Source: Trifolium pratense
Taxonomy: Eukaryota; Streptophyta; Magnoliopsida; Fabales; Fabaceae
Direction of reading: 5' to 3'
DNA length: 64,000 nt
Assembly: GCF_020283565.1 (NCBI RefSeq)
Contig: NC_060062.1
Coordinates: forward strand, 24,798,251 to 24,862,250
The notes under the pieces were generated by a model. It was not told the DNA's origin. It did no database searches and was given only the letters and a program-made list of their open reading frames with translations. The number at the start of each line of letters is the position of its first letter. Position 1 is the stretch's first letter. The translations under genes were made by a program, and so were the position numbers. Positions 48,626 to 59,009 of this stretch are shown here, piece after piece.

Positions 48626-49255
48626 ATGCCTTCACCTATTCAGCTTCAAAGATTCAACACTAACACCGAAACAGCCTCCGTTAATTTCATAGCTAACGGC
48701 GTTAACTGTCCAAAACAAATCCAACAAACGCGTCGTTACGCGCTTTCAACGGAAAAAATAACCGTTTCCGATACGGTTGCGAATCACCACACACACGTGG
48801 TGGGACCACACCAGTGTTACTCCGTCGTGATCCAAACCATCAACGCCTCCGTTTCAACCGTTTGGTCCGTCGTTAGACGATTTGATAATCCACAAGGATA
48901 CAAAAACTTTGTGAAAAGCTGCAACGTCGTCGCCGGCGATGGCATTCGTGTCGGTGCTCTCCGTGAAGTCCGGTTGGTTTCCGGTTTACCTGCTGTTTCG
49001 AGTACGGAGCGGTTAGATATACTTGATGAAGAACGCCATGTCATCAGTTTCAGTGTTGTTGGTGGTGTTCATCGGTGTAGGAATTATCGATCGGTGACGA
49101 CGCTTCACGGTGACGGTAATGGAGGAACGGTTGTTATTGAATCTTATGTTGTTGATGTACCGTGTGGTAACACAAAGGAAGAAACGTGTAGTTTTGTTGA
49201 TACCATTGTTCGGTGTAATTTGCAGTCACTTGCTCAAATCGCTGAAAAACTCTGA
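48626..49255 (+). CDS. PYL4-like: PYR/PYL/RCAR abscisic-acid receptor, PYL4-like
   Basis: Single-exon gene for 209 residues, the usual size of the PYL4-6 group, which is also intronless. These START-fold soluble receptors bind ABA and then block group A PP2C phosphatases, releasing SnRK2 kinases. Visible: the ligand lysine in FVKSC (Lys97), the gate loop SGLPA (119-123) with STERLDILDEERHVISFSVVGG, and the C-terminal helix ETCSFVDTIVRCNLQSLAQI. The latch, HRL in nearly all family members, reads HRC here (149-151), and the residue before it is Val in place of the common Glu/Asp. The start was set at the ATG beginning MPSPIQLQRF; an in-frame ATG 66 bp upstream gives an extension unlike the family. 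Otherwise the gene appears intact. Confidence 0.95.
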   Translation: MPSPIQLQRFNTNTETASVNFIANGVNCPKQIQQTRRYALSTEKITVSDTVANHHTHVVGPHQCYSVVIQTINASVSTVWSVVRRFDNPQGYKNFVKSCNVVAGDGIRVGALREVRLVSGLPAVSSTERLDILDEERHVISFSVVGGVHRCRNYRSVTTLHGDGNGGTVVIESYVVDVPCGNTKEETCSFVDTIVRCNLQSLAQIAEKL

Positions 49256-51043
49256 TGGAGTGTACTCCTCTCAACGTCTTTTATATTCAATGATTTGTGT
49301 TGGTCTCAATATCATTGTGTTGAGTCAGTCTATACAAAACTTGGTTCTAACGTGTCGAGTTCGTTGATGGATTGTTGAAATGGTCCTCCAGCTAATTGGT
49401 AGATGATCTTCAGATAGTCGGTTTTTAAGCTGGATACTGAGTTTTTTACTTCCCGGGTTTTTGTTTCTAATACGGGTTTTGAGTTATGAATCATATGTAA
49501 TTATGTAATTACTAAGCCCGTGTTGGAAATTGGGGGGTGGGGGTAGTAGATAAACCAGTAAGGTTTTTTTTTTTTTTTGGAAGATTAGAAGAAAACTGCA
49601 ATGGTAGAATGTGTTATATTTTAATGTTATATCATATCCTATAATGATATAATGTTGATGTATATATTTTGTTCTATTATGTAGTTTTTTAAATCTTTTA
49701 TTTATATTTTACCGTTCATTTCGATCGATGAATGAGTAATGTTCGTTTATTTGTTAATTTGTAGCAAGTAGAGTTGATTATATGAATTAACATCATTCTT
49801 GTATTACTTACACATTTCTTATTTTTCATTTATGTTACTAGAGTCTATATATATGGTTAACATACGTTCCTAGTAAAAATAAGTTGAAAAATGATCACAT
49901 AACTACGTTCCTAGTAAATCTTTATTTTATTTATTTTGTAAAAAATAAAAATAAAAATGTGTGGGTTTATTCATTTTTTTTATGTTGAATAGTTTTATGT
50001 GGTGAAATTCTAAATAAAAATCATAAACATGTTACATATATGGTGCGTTTGATTCGTAAAACAGTAAGGACTGAACAGATAGTACAAGATAGAACAAGAT
50101 AATACATGACAGGCCAAAACTATACCGGAGGGAGATATGGCGATAATATTTTTATATTCGAAAATAAAATAGGTATTTTCGTATTTTTTATAGTTGTACT
50201 GTGGACAAAAAAATGTCTCGTGGTTTAGTGGGGGACAAAAATTCTTGTTTTTGTCCTCTCCCTTGCTACCTAATTTATCCAATCTCATAACCAGTTTTAA
50301 ATCAAACAAGATACAACAAAAGTTCTCCGGTTCAATCCCCTGTTTTTTAGCGGATCAAACGCATCCATAGACTGCAATTACTGGACAAAGCTAAAGTTTC
50401 TAATTTCTATTCAAAGCTTGTGGTCTAAAGAAGTAGAACCCATAAATCTTTGACCATATTAGAAGTAGAACCCACAATCTTTTGGTACAAATTTTCAAAG
50501 TTAATTTTTTGGTCTGTAAACTAAAATGTTCTTCATTATCTTAAATCTTAATACGTAAAATTGATTATACTATCCAAGTATCTCGTATTCATGGAAGGAT
50601 ATATGGTAAAAGTTAGCATTTTAAACCACATGATACATGCAAATCACACAACCTCTATCTCTAGACCCACACCACACACCACACACCACACACCATATCA
50701 CACGTGATAGTGTGACACAATCATACAACCTTTATTTCTTTCGAAAAGATAAAAAAAAAAAAGTAAATACGAAATTTAGATATGCGCTACTCACATATTC
50801 CAACAAATACTTATTTGGGTATTTTGTTCTAAAATATAAGGAAAAATTAGAACGTTTAATGTATCTAATTATAAGTTAGAATCGCAAAGAAATCAAACAA
50901 GAAATAAAAGTCAAAATGTTAAAAATCAGAGAAAGCATGTTAAGACTTAGAGAAATGAGGGTCAAAACTGTGATCCCTTTTGCTGGAGTATTCTCATTTA
51001 AATTGGGTTAATACAATCTGTAACTGCTATCTACAGTTAGGCT
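49256..51043. other. PYL 3' region and intergenic
   Basis: 3'-UTR-like sequence then AT-rich DNA. A CACACCACA simple repeat lies at about 50670-50695. The ORF at 50010-50309 (-) has no recognised domain. Confidence 0.5.
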
Positions 51044-51052
51044 ATTTAATAA

Positions 51053-51451
51053 GAGGAGGAGGAATCCGTTGACTCCAGGAGTAAGTCTCTATTGACTTAC
51101 TCCGCTTAATAACTCGATATCGGCATTATATTTCTTCAATCCAACCGCTGAATTCAAAGATCTCATTGAGTAGATCAACTCCACAAATTTTTATAAAAAT
51201 TCAAAACTGTTTGATACTTTTTATGATAACTTCAATTGAATGTACGACAAACTTTTAAAAAAATCGTTGAATTTCAATAGTCTGAATACATAACTACATT
51301 TTTTGAATTTTTATAAAAATTTGTGGAGTTGATCTACTAAATGAGATATTTGAATCCAACCGTTGGATTGAAGAAATTTAATGTCGATATCGAGTTATTA
51401 AGCGAAATAAGTCAATAGAGACTTACTCCTGAAGTCAACAGATCCCTTCTC
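51053..51451. mobile_element. Mutator-like MITE with ~150-bp TIRs
   Basis: 399 bp; left arm 51053-51206 and right arm 51301-51451 are near reverse complements (shared blocks include AGGAGTAAGTCTCTATTGAC and GTAGATCAACTCCACAAATT). Exact 9-bp duplication ATTTAATAA (51044-51052, 51452-51460). Long TIRs plus 9 bp fit the Mutator superfamily; non-coding. Confidence 0.93.
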
Positions 51452-51460
51452 ATTTAATAA

Positions 51461-53241
51461 ATACATAATTACACAATTGCAGCTGTACAATAATGTAGAA
51501 TATTCGGGCTTAAATGACAATCAAATTTGTCATTCAATTCTATGGACACAAAACATATTTAGATTAAATTTATATCTAATATAATATACTTGAAGTTTTG
51601 TTTATATTTAAGAACATTAAGACATTAAAGTTGTTAAGAGACGTCAAGTGACACCTATTAACACTAATCTTCTGACATTTTTATTTATTATTATCCCCTA
51701 TGGATCGATTGAATCTAAATCAATTCATTAGACCTCAATTTTACAAGGAAATAGAAGAATTGAAGTGATTTGAATGTAATTTTTTATCATTTCTTTTTTC
51801 TATTTTTCTAGTTTGATTTTACCTTTTTTTCCGTTGCTCATATATATATATATATATATATATAGAAAGGAAAAATAATATACAATAGGGAGAGTCAGAC
51901 CGTACCCTAGGAAATAAAAGAACAAAAGATAAAAAAAAGTAAACAAAGAAAATAGAGAAATGGAGGAAACCTTCAACCTTAGTTAATTCTAAGAGCAAGA
52001 ACTAGAGTTTCATAAATTGACGAATATGAATCGACCGTCAACAGACAAGTCCACATAGATAGAGACCAACAACTTCCTACAACGAACGACAATAAACATT
52101 AACAACTCTTTTGAAATTCGTCAAAGATAGTCCAAAATCAAGGAATTGAGGTGGATATTAAGCGGAACCGATGCATTGAAGGCAAACTCAACCAACCAAC
52201 AAATTTTAAAAAACTGAACAACTCATAGTAACAAATTCACTAAGTAGCAATTCACCTAAATGACCTAAATGAAAGTCATTATTCATTACAAGTATTATAT
52301 GCAGTGTCCTTTAGACACATTAAAATCACCCAAAATGAATGAAAATATTTAATTTTCTTAATCTTAGTTACAAATTCTTAGCGTGAAGTCAATCTTAATT
52401 ACAAATTCTTAAAATCACCTAAATGAAAGTCATTATTCATTACAAGTATTATATGCAGTTTATTTTTTATTTAACCACATCCTTAGCGTGAGTCACGTAC
52501 CGTGGCCACTAGTAATTACAAATTCTATGAAGCTTCTCTTAATTAACTTTTTCTGGACATAAAGCAATAAGGCATAATACATGAATTGGTCTTAGTCAAT
52601 AAAGCTATCTAATTAAAACCATAAACCTTATGTAAATATGGATTACGACATCACGTTAAATTTTTCTATGGTGGATATGAACCAAACAACCACCGAATTG
52701 CAACTTGTGATGGATAATAATCTCAACTTGAGACATAAAAGAATACCAAGTTGTCATTAATCTTTGCCTCTTGAACCTTCACTAGCTAATATATATATAT
52801 ACTCTCTATTTTTGTCCCTATTTTATGTGTTGTGTTTAATTTATTATTTATGACGACACAAGCCTGCAGAGAGGTTGGAAGCGGCGATGGAGTTGCAACT
52901 TGACTTGCAAGTGGGCATTATACAATCTATGAGGTTATCAAATCAAAATAACAAGGCAAATGCAATGTCAAATTTAATATTTTGATACAAATTAAAAATA
53001 TTAGACAAATTAAAAATGAAATGACTACAAAAGGTAGAGAATGGAGAGAATATTTAATTTGATTAAAATATTGAAGTTGGTGTATAAAGTGACTTATAAG
53101 TCTTTTATTAATTGGATTGAAAAAGTTAATATTGAATAATATATAAGTGAAAATTCATGCGTCTAATGCATGCCTTACAATTGGGTGAAGATGTGATGTT
53201 AAAATTATTAGATCTTGTATTTGGCCGGAGACTCTTACAAG
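51461..53241. other. Intergenic with simple repeats
   Basis: (AT)n at 51839-51864. A ~43-bp block ACCTAAATGAAAGTCATTAT...ATATGCAGT is repeated about 156 bp apart (near 52262 and 52418). No gene. Confidence 0.55.
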
Positions 53242-53530
53242 TGTTGGAACAACTAGGAACAAAAGGAAATAATAATGAATAAATCCAAATAATGATAAAC
53301 ACACAAGAAGTTTGATAACAAGAGTTCCCTAAATTGTGGGTACGTTTTCGACTGTAGAATTTGCTACAACACGTTTCTATTAGATGAATGGAAGAATTAG
53401 GATTTTAGTGTTATAAACGGTCTTTATAACAATATTAATAATTCGGTTAATATAACAACAACAAATATACCTGAACCGTACCGCAGGCCGCCCCTAGCTT
53501 CGTCCTGATGCATATGATTCATACTCAACA
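53242..53530 (-). mobile_element. Copia-like LTR with adjoining polypurine tract
   Basis: 289 bp, TGTTGGAACAACT...TACTCAACA. On the minus strand it is preceded by GCCAAGGTGGAGAT, the polypurine tract typical of copia elements, so this is a 3' LTR with a short internal remnant to its right (53531 to about 53700). The other LTR is absent. Confidence 0.6.
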
Positions 53531-53825
53531 ATCTCCACCTTGGCAAATATCAAAACCTTACGAAGAACCACTGCATGACATCTATATCCTTGACACTAGG
53601 AGGTCGTTTCATTCTTAATACCGAGAAATATGTAACAAGTCCAAGTAGTGCTTGAACTCTGTTCATAGTGTAACATGAGAACAATATTTTTCAAATTTTT
53701 TATCATTTTACATACTCACATCCTAAATAGTGAGAGGATAAATTAGAATGTCAGGAGCGCGAGTGTCATAGGAGGCGTGAAAAGAAAAATTCTAAAAAAA
53801 GTTAACAAATATAGTTGATGGAACA
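53531..53825 (-). mobile_element. Remnant of copia internal 3' end
   Basis: Sequence upstream (minus strand) of the polypurine tract; no coding frame retained. The boundary with the next element is near 53825. Confidence 0.4.
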
Positions 53826-54795
53826 GGTGAGTAGACTCTAAAACAAAAAAAAAAAAAACTTTTCTCTCCCGACCCCCCGATTTATTTTCTGCCCCCAAAA
53901 ATCTCATTTTGCCCCTTGCGGTTTGAAAAATTTTTGCCAACAAACTTCGGTTTTTACGAACCGAAGTTTTTAAACATGGAAAAAAATTCGTTTTATATAA
54001 ACCGAAATAACATATACCCCCAAAAAAGAAGAAAAATTTATGTGAAAATTCGTGTAGAGCTACCTGTGGTAAATTTAGCATATCTCTCTGAATATAAGTC
54101 GTATGCTAATGATTTTTAATCCAGTGTAAAGAAGACAAATTTTACTACAAGATTGACACCGGAATTGTTAAATTTCATTAAGTATAGTATTAGAAAATCT
54201 ACCTACAAGTTTGAGAAAAGTTTCTGCAAAATGTTGTAGAGATACCTGTGGTAAATTTATCATAGCTCTCTAAATATAAGTCGTATGCTAATGATTTTTA
54301 ATCCAGTGTAAAGAAGACAAAATTTAGTACAAGATTGACATCGGAATTGTTAAATTTCATTAAGTATAGTATGAGAAAAGCTACCTGCAAGTTTGAGAAA
54401 AGTTTATGCTCTGTTTCTGTACCAGTACCCATTATTTGGTCAAACTGAACCAATTGGATAGTTAACCCTCAAAACAAAAATTAAATTTGTATTCTTGACA
54501 CCCTAAGATTTTCAAAGAGTGGTCGTTTACTCAAATCGAACATCGTTTAGTATTTCAAATAAATTGTGGAAGTTGAGAGTCTCATGCAGAATTTATGTAG
54601 GAAAGCTGGAAAAAAATTTGGAACACAATATTTCGGTTTATATAAACCAAATTTTTTTAGCATGACAAAAAAATTCGGTTCGTATAAACTGAAGTACCCC
54701 CAAGGGCAAAAACAGAAATTCAGGGAGTAGAAAAGAAATGAGGGGGGTCGGGAGAGAAGAGTTAAAAAAAAAAATACACAAATGGGTTCTCTACC
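53826..54795. mobile_element. TIR element A with TTCGGT/ACCGAA hairpins
   Basis: The ends are inverted: left GGTGAGTAGACTC...CTTTTCTCTCCCGACCCCCC and right ...GGGGGGTCGGGAGAGAAGAG...GGGTTCTCTACC. Just inside each end are hairpins such as CTTCGGTTTTTACGAACCGAAG (53945-53966), and near 53988, 54633 and 54675. The centre holds a tandem duplication (54054-54413). No protein recognised; no matching target duplication found. Confidence 0.65.
54054..54413. repeat. ~182-bp tandem duplication inside element A
   Basis: TACCTGTGGTAAATTTA recurs at 54061 and 54243, and the whole following unit (through AGTTTGAGAAAAGTTT) is repeated with few changes. Confidence 0.9.
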
Positions 54796-54822
54796 AAAAA
54801 AACAAAAAAAAAAAACACAAAT

Positions 54823-56640
54823 GGGTTGAAGTTAAACCCAAGGAAAATTGCTTTTTAAGCCCTGTCATATTCCTCCCAGGCCCGCCATATTGACCGTTTT
54901 ACCCTTGAAATTTTTCGGTAGGTACAAACCGAAACTACGTCACTTCGGTACCTGTAAACCGAAGGTATGTGACATTAAGCTAACGCTAGCATTATAAGCA
55001 GATTCATCACAGTATGACATGATTTCGGTACTTATCTACCGAAGTGAGTGTTTGCCCTAAAAAAATATAAGTTTGGTAAATATGAACCGAAAACGCTAAA
55101 TTTCGGGTCATATCTACCGAAAACGCTAAGTTTCGGGTCGTATGTACCGAACTCGCCCTATATAGAGCAGATGACAGAACCTGTCATATCATAGCCTCTT
55201 TTACACTCAATCGGGATTGTGGCGCCCTAAGGCGATTTTGGGAGCTTTGGAAGGCATCAAATCAACGTTTCTTCACTCATAAAAGGATCCTAATCTCATT
55301 TGGAGTCATACAAAAGGTAATCTTTGCTTTAATCGGTTTTTTTTTTCAATTTTAATGGTGTTTCTGTCAAATATGTTGAAAGTATGTTACTTAATGAATT
55401 GGGTTTGATAGATACACACTGAACATGTGGTATGTTACTTAAGTCCTTTGGACCTCCATCATAAGCAGTAACTGGTGGTTCTACTACAGGTGGTGGGTTT
55501 CTTCCCTGTGTTGTTCTCGGATTCTTTTTACGTGATTTTTTTTTTTTGGTGGTGGTGGTGTTTGTTCGTCAGCAACTTCCATCTCGTCTTCCACATCATC
55601 AGCAACTTCCATCTCATCTTCGACTTCCAACTCATCTTCGTGTTCAGGCGCCTCTTGTTCGAAGTCCACTTCGTGCTCATCCTCAAACTCTTGTTCCTCC
55701 ACATTCTCATCTTCAGATTCAGGCTCATGTTGAGCTTCAGCCTGTCCAACAACTCCTTTCCCCTTACTTTGTCTTGGGATTCTATGTACCTTCACAGCCT
55801 CTCTACATGCAGAGCCATGTGCTCTACTTTCCCTTCCACCTCTTGTTTGCCCAACATCATCTGTCATTCCTATAACAAAATACACAATAATAATCAAGAA
55901 CATTAAACAGTGAACAGTTGAAAAAAATACAACAATTCCTATAACAGTTACTAATTTCAATTGCACACTTACTCATTCAGGCATTTTATCAAACACTTGG
56001 TGCACATATATCAAACAACAAATTCACAGTTACTCATATCAACAAATCTACACAATCAATCTCATTCAAGCATTTTATCAAACACTTGGTGCACATAATC
56101 CAAACTCTGAATCAAAATTGTATGCCATAAATTAAATTAACATCCCAAATCGTGGAATCAACAACACAATCAAGAATAGAATCTAAATATAATCCAAAAC
56201 AAAAGCAATTCGTGGAAACCTAAGAAAACCAACAATACGAGAGAGATTAGTTTGAAAACTTACTTGTTGAAGTGAAAGAATCCAAAAACGCAATCCAAAC
56301 CCTTGTAGTCCGTTGGTGATGAATGATTTGTTGTGAACGAATTTCACCTTGTTATTCTTTTAGGCCTTCGAATTTGCGACCCTAAACCCTCAAGAATCGC
56401 CCTTCCACCCTCAACACTTGTGTTTTTCGTAACTAATGAGATGTTTTGTGTTTAAAACTGTATCTCACGTCACTTCGGGTGGTATTTACCGAACCACAGC
56501 GTGTTCAGCACGTATTTACCGAACTCAATTGATTTCAGTTTGTATTTACCAAACGAAACTGGAGCCAATTACGAGGGTATTTTGGGATTTTAGGGGGGTT
56601 TGAGAGCAATCCATGGGGCTTAAAAAACAATTTTCAACCC
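54823..56640. mobile_element. TIR element B with hairpin arrays and captured or own gene fragment
   Basis: Left GGGTTGAAGTTAAACCC...TTTTTAAGCCC and right GGGCTTAAAAAACAATTTTCAACCC are inverted terminal repeats. Inside the left end lie six TTCGGT-like/ACCGAA-like pairs (about 54918, 54944, 55023, 55070, 55100, 55131) and inside the right end three more (about 56474-56560). The centre carries a minus-strand MAIN-like gene fragment. TIR style suggests a Mutator-like element, but no 9-bp duplication was found, and it abuts element A. Confidence 0.65.
55430..55867 (-). pseudogene. MAIN-like / plant-mobile-domain protein N-terminal fragment
   Basis: On the minus strand a frame from ATG 55867 to 55484 encodes 127 residues: MTDDVGQTRGGRESRAHGSA near the start, then a strongly acidic low-complexity stretch with the doubled unit VEDEMEVAD, then PPPPKK. 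After the stop, a different frame continues VEPPVTAYDGGPKDLSNIP, so a frameshift has broken the gene. RTRGGRG...AHG, the PPPPK run and GGPKDLS are as I recall features of the N-terminus of MAIN-like (plant mobile domain) proteins, many of which travel in Mutator-like elements. The folded domain itself is absent. A donor-like CAACAAGTAAG near 56263 suggests an upstream intron. Confidence 0.5.
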
Positions 56641-56789
56641 AAAGAGTTGAATATTGGACGTGTTGGGCTTCTTATGATTATCTTTAGAAGAATTTAATTG
56701 TCACCCTAGAGGTGTACCGTGTACCAAATCCCTCAAAATCTATCAAATGAATAAAATATCCTTTCAACAATTTGGAAAAATTTTAAATT
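56641..56789. other. Spacer, nothing recognised
   Basis: Short spacer between element B and the TBL exon copy. Confidence 0.4.
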
Positions 56790-57125
56790 CTCATGTGTAA
56801 ACTAGAATTCGCTAACATTACCGAGAATAAAAATGCATTTAACCATAGAAAATTGGGACAAAATAAATCAAATTTTCCCATATATTTTTCTCTTGTACAT
56901 ATGAAACAATTTTCAAGGATAAAAAAACTTAGCAAACAAAAATTCATTCCAATTATCTTGAAGACCACGTACGTAAACACCAATGTACACAATCAGCATA
57001 GCTAGCAGGGTTGGCTAATTGTTCTTGAGTTAAAGGGTTCCATTGCTTCTTGTAGGTTGAAGTGTGTGCATCTTTGCGGTAATTTGAGAGTTGTATGATG
57101 TTAAGAAATGTAATTGGAATTTTGT
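56790..57125 (-). pseudogene. Truncated duplicate of the TBL last exon
   Basis: Closely matches the 3' part of exon 6 of the TBL gene (59010-59215) plus about 100 bp of its downstream flank. The minus frame reads [20 protein letters not shown] and on through [11 protein letters not shown] 4-bp insertion near 56966-56972 shifts the frame right after HWCL, losing the conserved PGLQDNWNE end. Exons 1-5 and the GDS motif are absent, so this is a dead partial duplicate, 2 kb downstream of the parent gene and in the same orientation. Confidence 0.88.
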
Positions 57126-57214
57126 ATTTCTCAATGTTTGAAGTTTGTATTTCTCGACGCACATCTTCGATTTAGCAGTAAGCCCCACAAACATCGGACT
57201 GCCATCAGATTGTC

Positions 57215-57410
57215 AAAACAAACACTCTCAAGGAGGTATCAAATGTGATTTTGAATTCAGGATCAACACGATTATCAATAGCAACCGCAAAACAACTCTC
57301 GGGGAGTCCGAAAGGGAAAGTGGCGAAGTCTTCTGAAGAGGTATTTGGTGATATAAAAAAGGCTAGACCGTCGCCTAACTCCCTTGCCAATGTAGGATTA
57401 CTTTTCTTAC
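57215..57410 (-). pseudogene. L-type lectin domain fragment
   Basis: On the minus strand the frame reads LARELGDGLAFFISPNTSSE, then PESCFAVAIDNRVDPEFKI. GDGLAFFI(S/A)P and FAVxxDxRxDPEF are hallmarks of the L-type (legume) lectin fold found in lectins and lectin receptor kinases, with the spacing expected between them. The fragment covers only ~60 residues and no kinase or signal peptide is nearby. It lies directly upstream of the TBL exon copy on the same strand, so the two may have been stitched together by a rearrangement. Confidence 0.55.
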
Positions 57411-57602
57411 TAAAATATATTTTTAAGATAAACATTGTTCGGAAAGATAGAGGATTTTTCTTTTGGAAATAAAAAAAATCAAGAGGTTTTTGGTATAATA
57501 TATAGCTATGATTTTCAGAAAAAAAAAGCATGTGAACATACCAAATCGACGGTAGAATCTGCGTGCATAGTTGAGTCACCTTCAAAAACAAAACCACAGT
57601 TG
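57411..57602. other. Spacer, nothing recognised
   Basis: AT-rich, unassigned. Confidence 0.4.
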
Positions 57603-57604
57603 TT

Positions 57605-58715
57605 GGAACAAAATTGGTTCTAAAGCCCCAAGTTTTAAATCTATAAAGTTTTGATGATAACAATAAGTATTAAATGAATAATTGGTAGTACTAATTTTTG
57701 ATCTAGTGTGCAGGACCTTGATAAGCAAATTCTGATGACCTAAACAAACATGTTCTGAAATGGCATGTTCTGATAAGGACTCAGAAGTAAGGACGTTCTG
57801 AAAGATTTTTGGTTCTGAAGCATTTTGACTCTGAAGCTACAGTCATTCAGAAGCAAGAAGACCTCAGAAGATGATCATGTTCTTTGTGCAATGAAAAGTC
57901 ATTTTCATGTCAGCCAAAATCAGAGAACGTTGGAGCTAAGTTACAAAGTCCTTACTCAAGATTGGTATAAGCATTTCAAATGGATAATCAAGTTTATCAA
58001 CCTTATTCCAATGCTGGGAAAGCTTAGAAGTCAAACTGTGAAGTTTCTCTGTTTGGTATAAACACCTTCTGCATTGACAAAGTAGAGAAACCTCACTACC
58101 ACTTTGGTCTGCAAACGTTGTTTTCATCTCAGACTGCGAAGATAACGTTAACTGGCTACCTGATCCTTGCACAACGGTCATAATTCACATGGAGCGTACT
58201 CTTGAGCTATATATATTCAACACTTCATCTTTGAAGAAGTGTAATCACACGCGCACACTATCCATTGCACACTCTATAATACAAACACTCATCCTCTGAA
58301 CCTTGAATTACATTCACATTCAAAATACCTTGAAGTCTGTTTGTACTCATTGTATTTTAATCTTAAGGTTCTATTAGTGTATTGTATTAACTCAACAAAA
58401 TTTATTTCATTCTTAAGTTTGAGAAGTCTCTTGTTGTGCGCTTGAACATTGTGTAGAAGTCTCTTGCTGTGTGCTTGAGCATTTGTAATCTTGTATGATT
58501 ATAGTGAAATCCCTTGGAAGTGCAAGGGGACTGGACTACTCTCGTTTTGTGAGAGGAACCAGTATAAATTTGTTGTGTCTTTTCTCATCCTTTGATCTCT
58601 GTTATTGTGTTTACTTAGTTTTATCCGCTGCAATCTTTGCTTAAGTTAAAACCTTAAAAAAGTTTTAATTTATCTAAAACACAATTCAACCTCCCCTTCT
58701 TGTGTTTTCACACCT
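57605..58715 (+). mobile_element. Probable solo copia LTR
   Basis: Contains GTTTTGATGATAACAA near its start, many CTGAAG/CAGAAG words, a TATA-like GCTATATATATTCAAC (about 58208), and ends with AACACAATTCAACCTCCCCTTCTTGTG, all typical of SIRE/Maximus-type copia LTRs in legumes. Exact ends and target duplication not resolved; no internal domain adjoins it. Confidence 0.5.
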
Positions 58716-59009
58716 TCAAACGTTCTTTTGGTGAGAGGTGAAATTGAAACCCTCAGCCACCGCAACGCCCAAAATCAACAACCGCACCATGAAGTACACC
58801 AAGTTTGCATTTCAGTTTCTCAGTGTAGTTGTAGCTAACAGTTGAAGAAAAACCACGAAGGAGGTAAGAGGGCCGTCACGTTCGAAGAAGAAGAAGAAAA
58901 TTCTCTAACATTACATACGACAAAAATGCATTTAACCAAAGAAAATTGGGATAAAATCAATCAAATTTTCCCATATATTTTTCTCTTGTACATATGAAAC
59001 AATTTAATT
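58716..59009. other. TBL 3' flank
   Basis: 58890-59009 is the 3'-UTR/downstream region shared with the truncated copy at 56790-56905. Nothing else recognised. Confidence 0.5.

Noticed and set aside
49262..49367. Alternative frame extension of the PYL gene
   Set aside because: The 49110-49367 ORF overlaps the PYL 3' end in another frame; the PYL stop at 49253-49255 gives the standard C-terminus.
50670..50700. CRISPR-like short repeat (CACACCACA)
   Set aside because: Simple-sequence repeat without spacers in a plant nuclear context.
55475..55906. Plus-strand 143-codon ORF
   Set aside because: Antisense to the MAIN-like fragment; its Phe/Leu/His-rich product has no family features.
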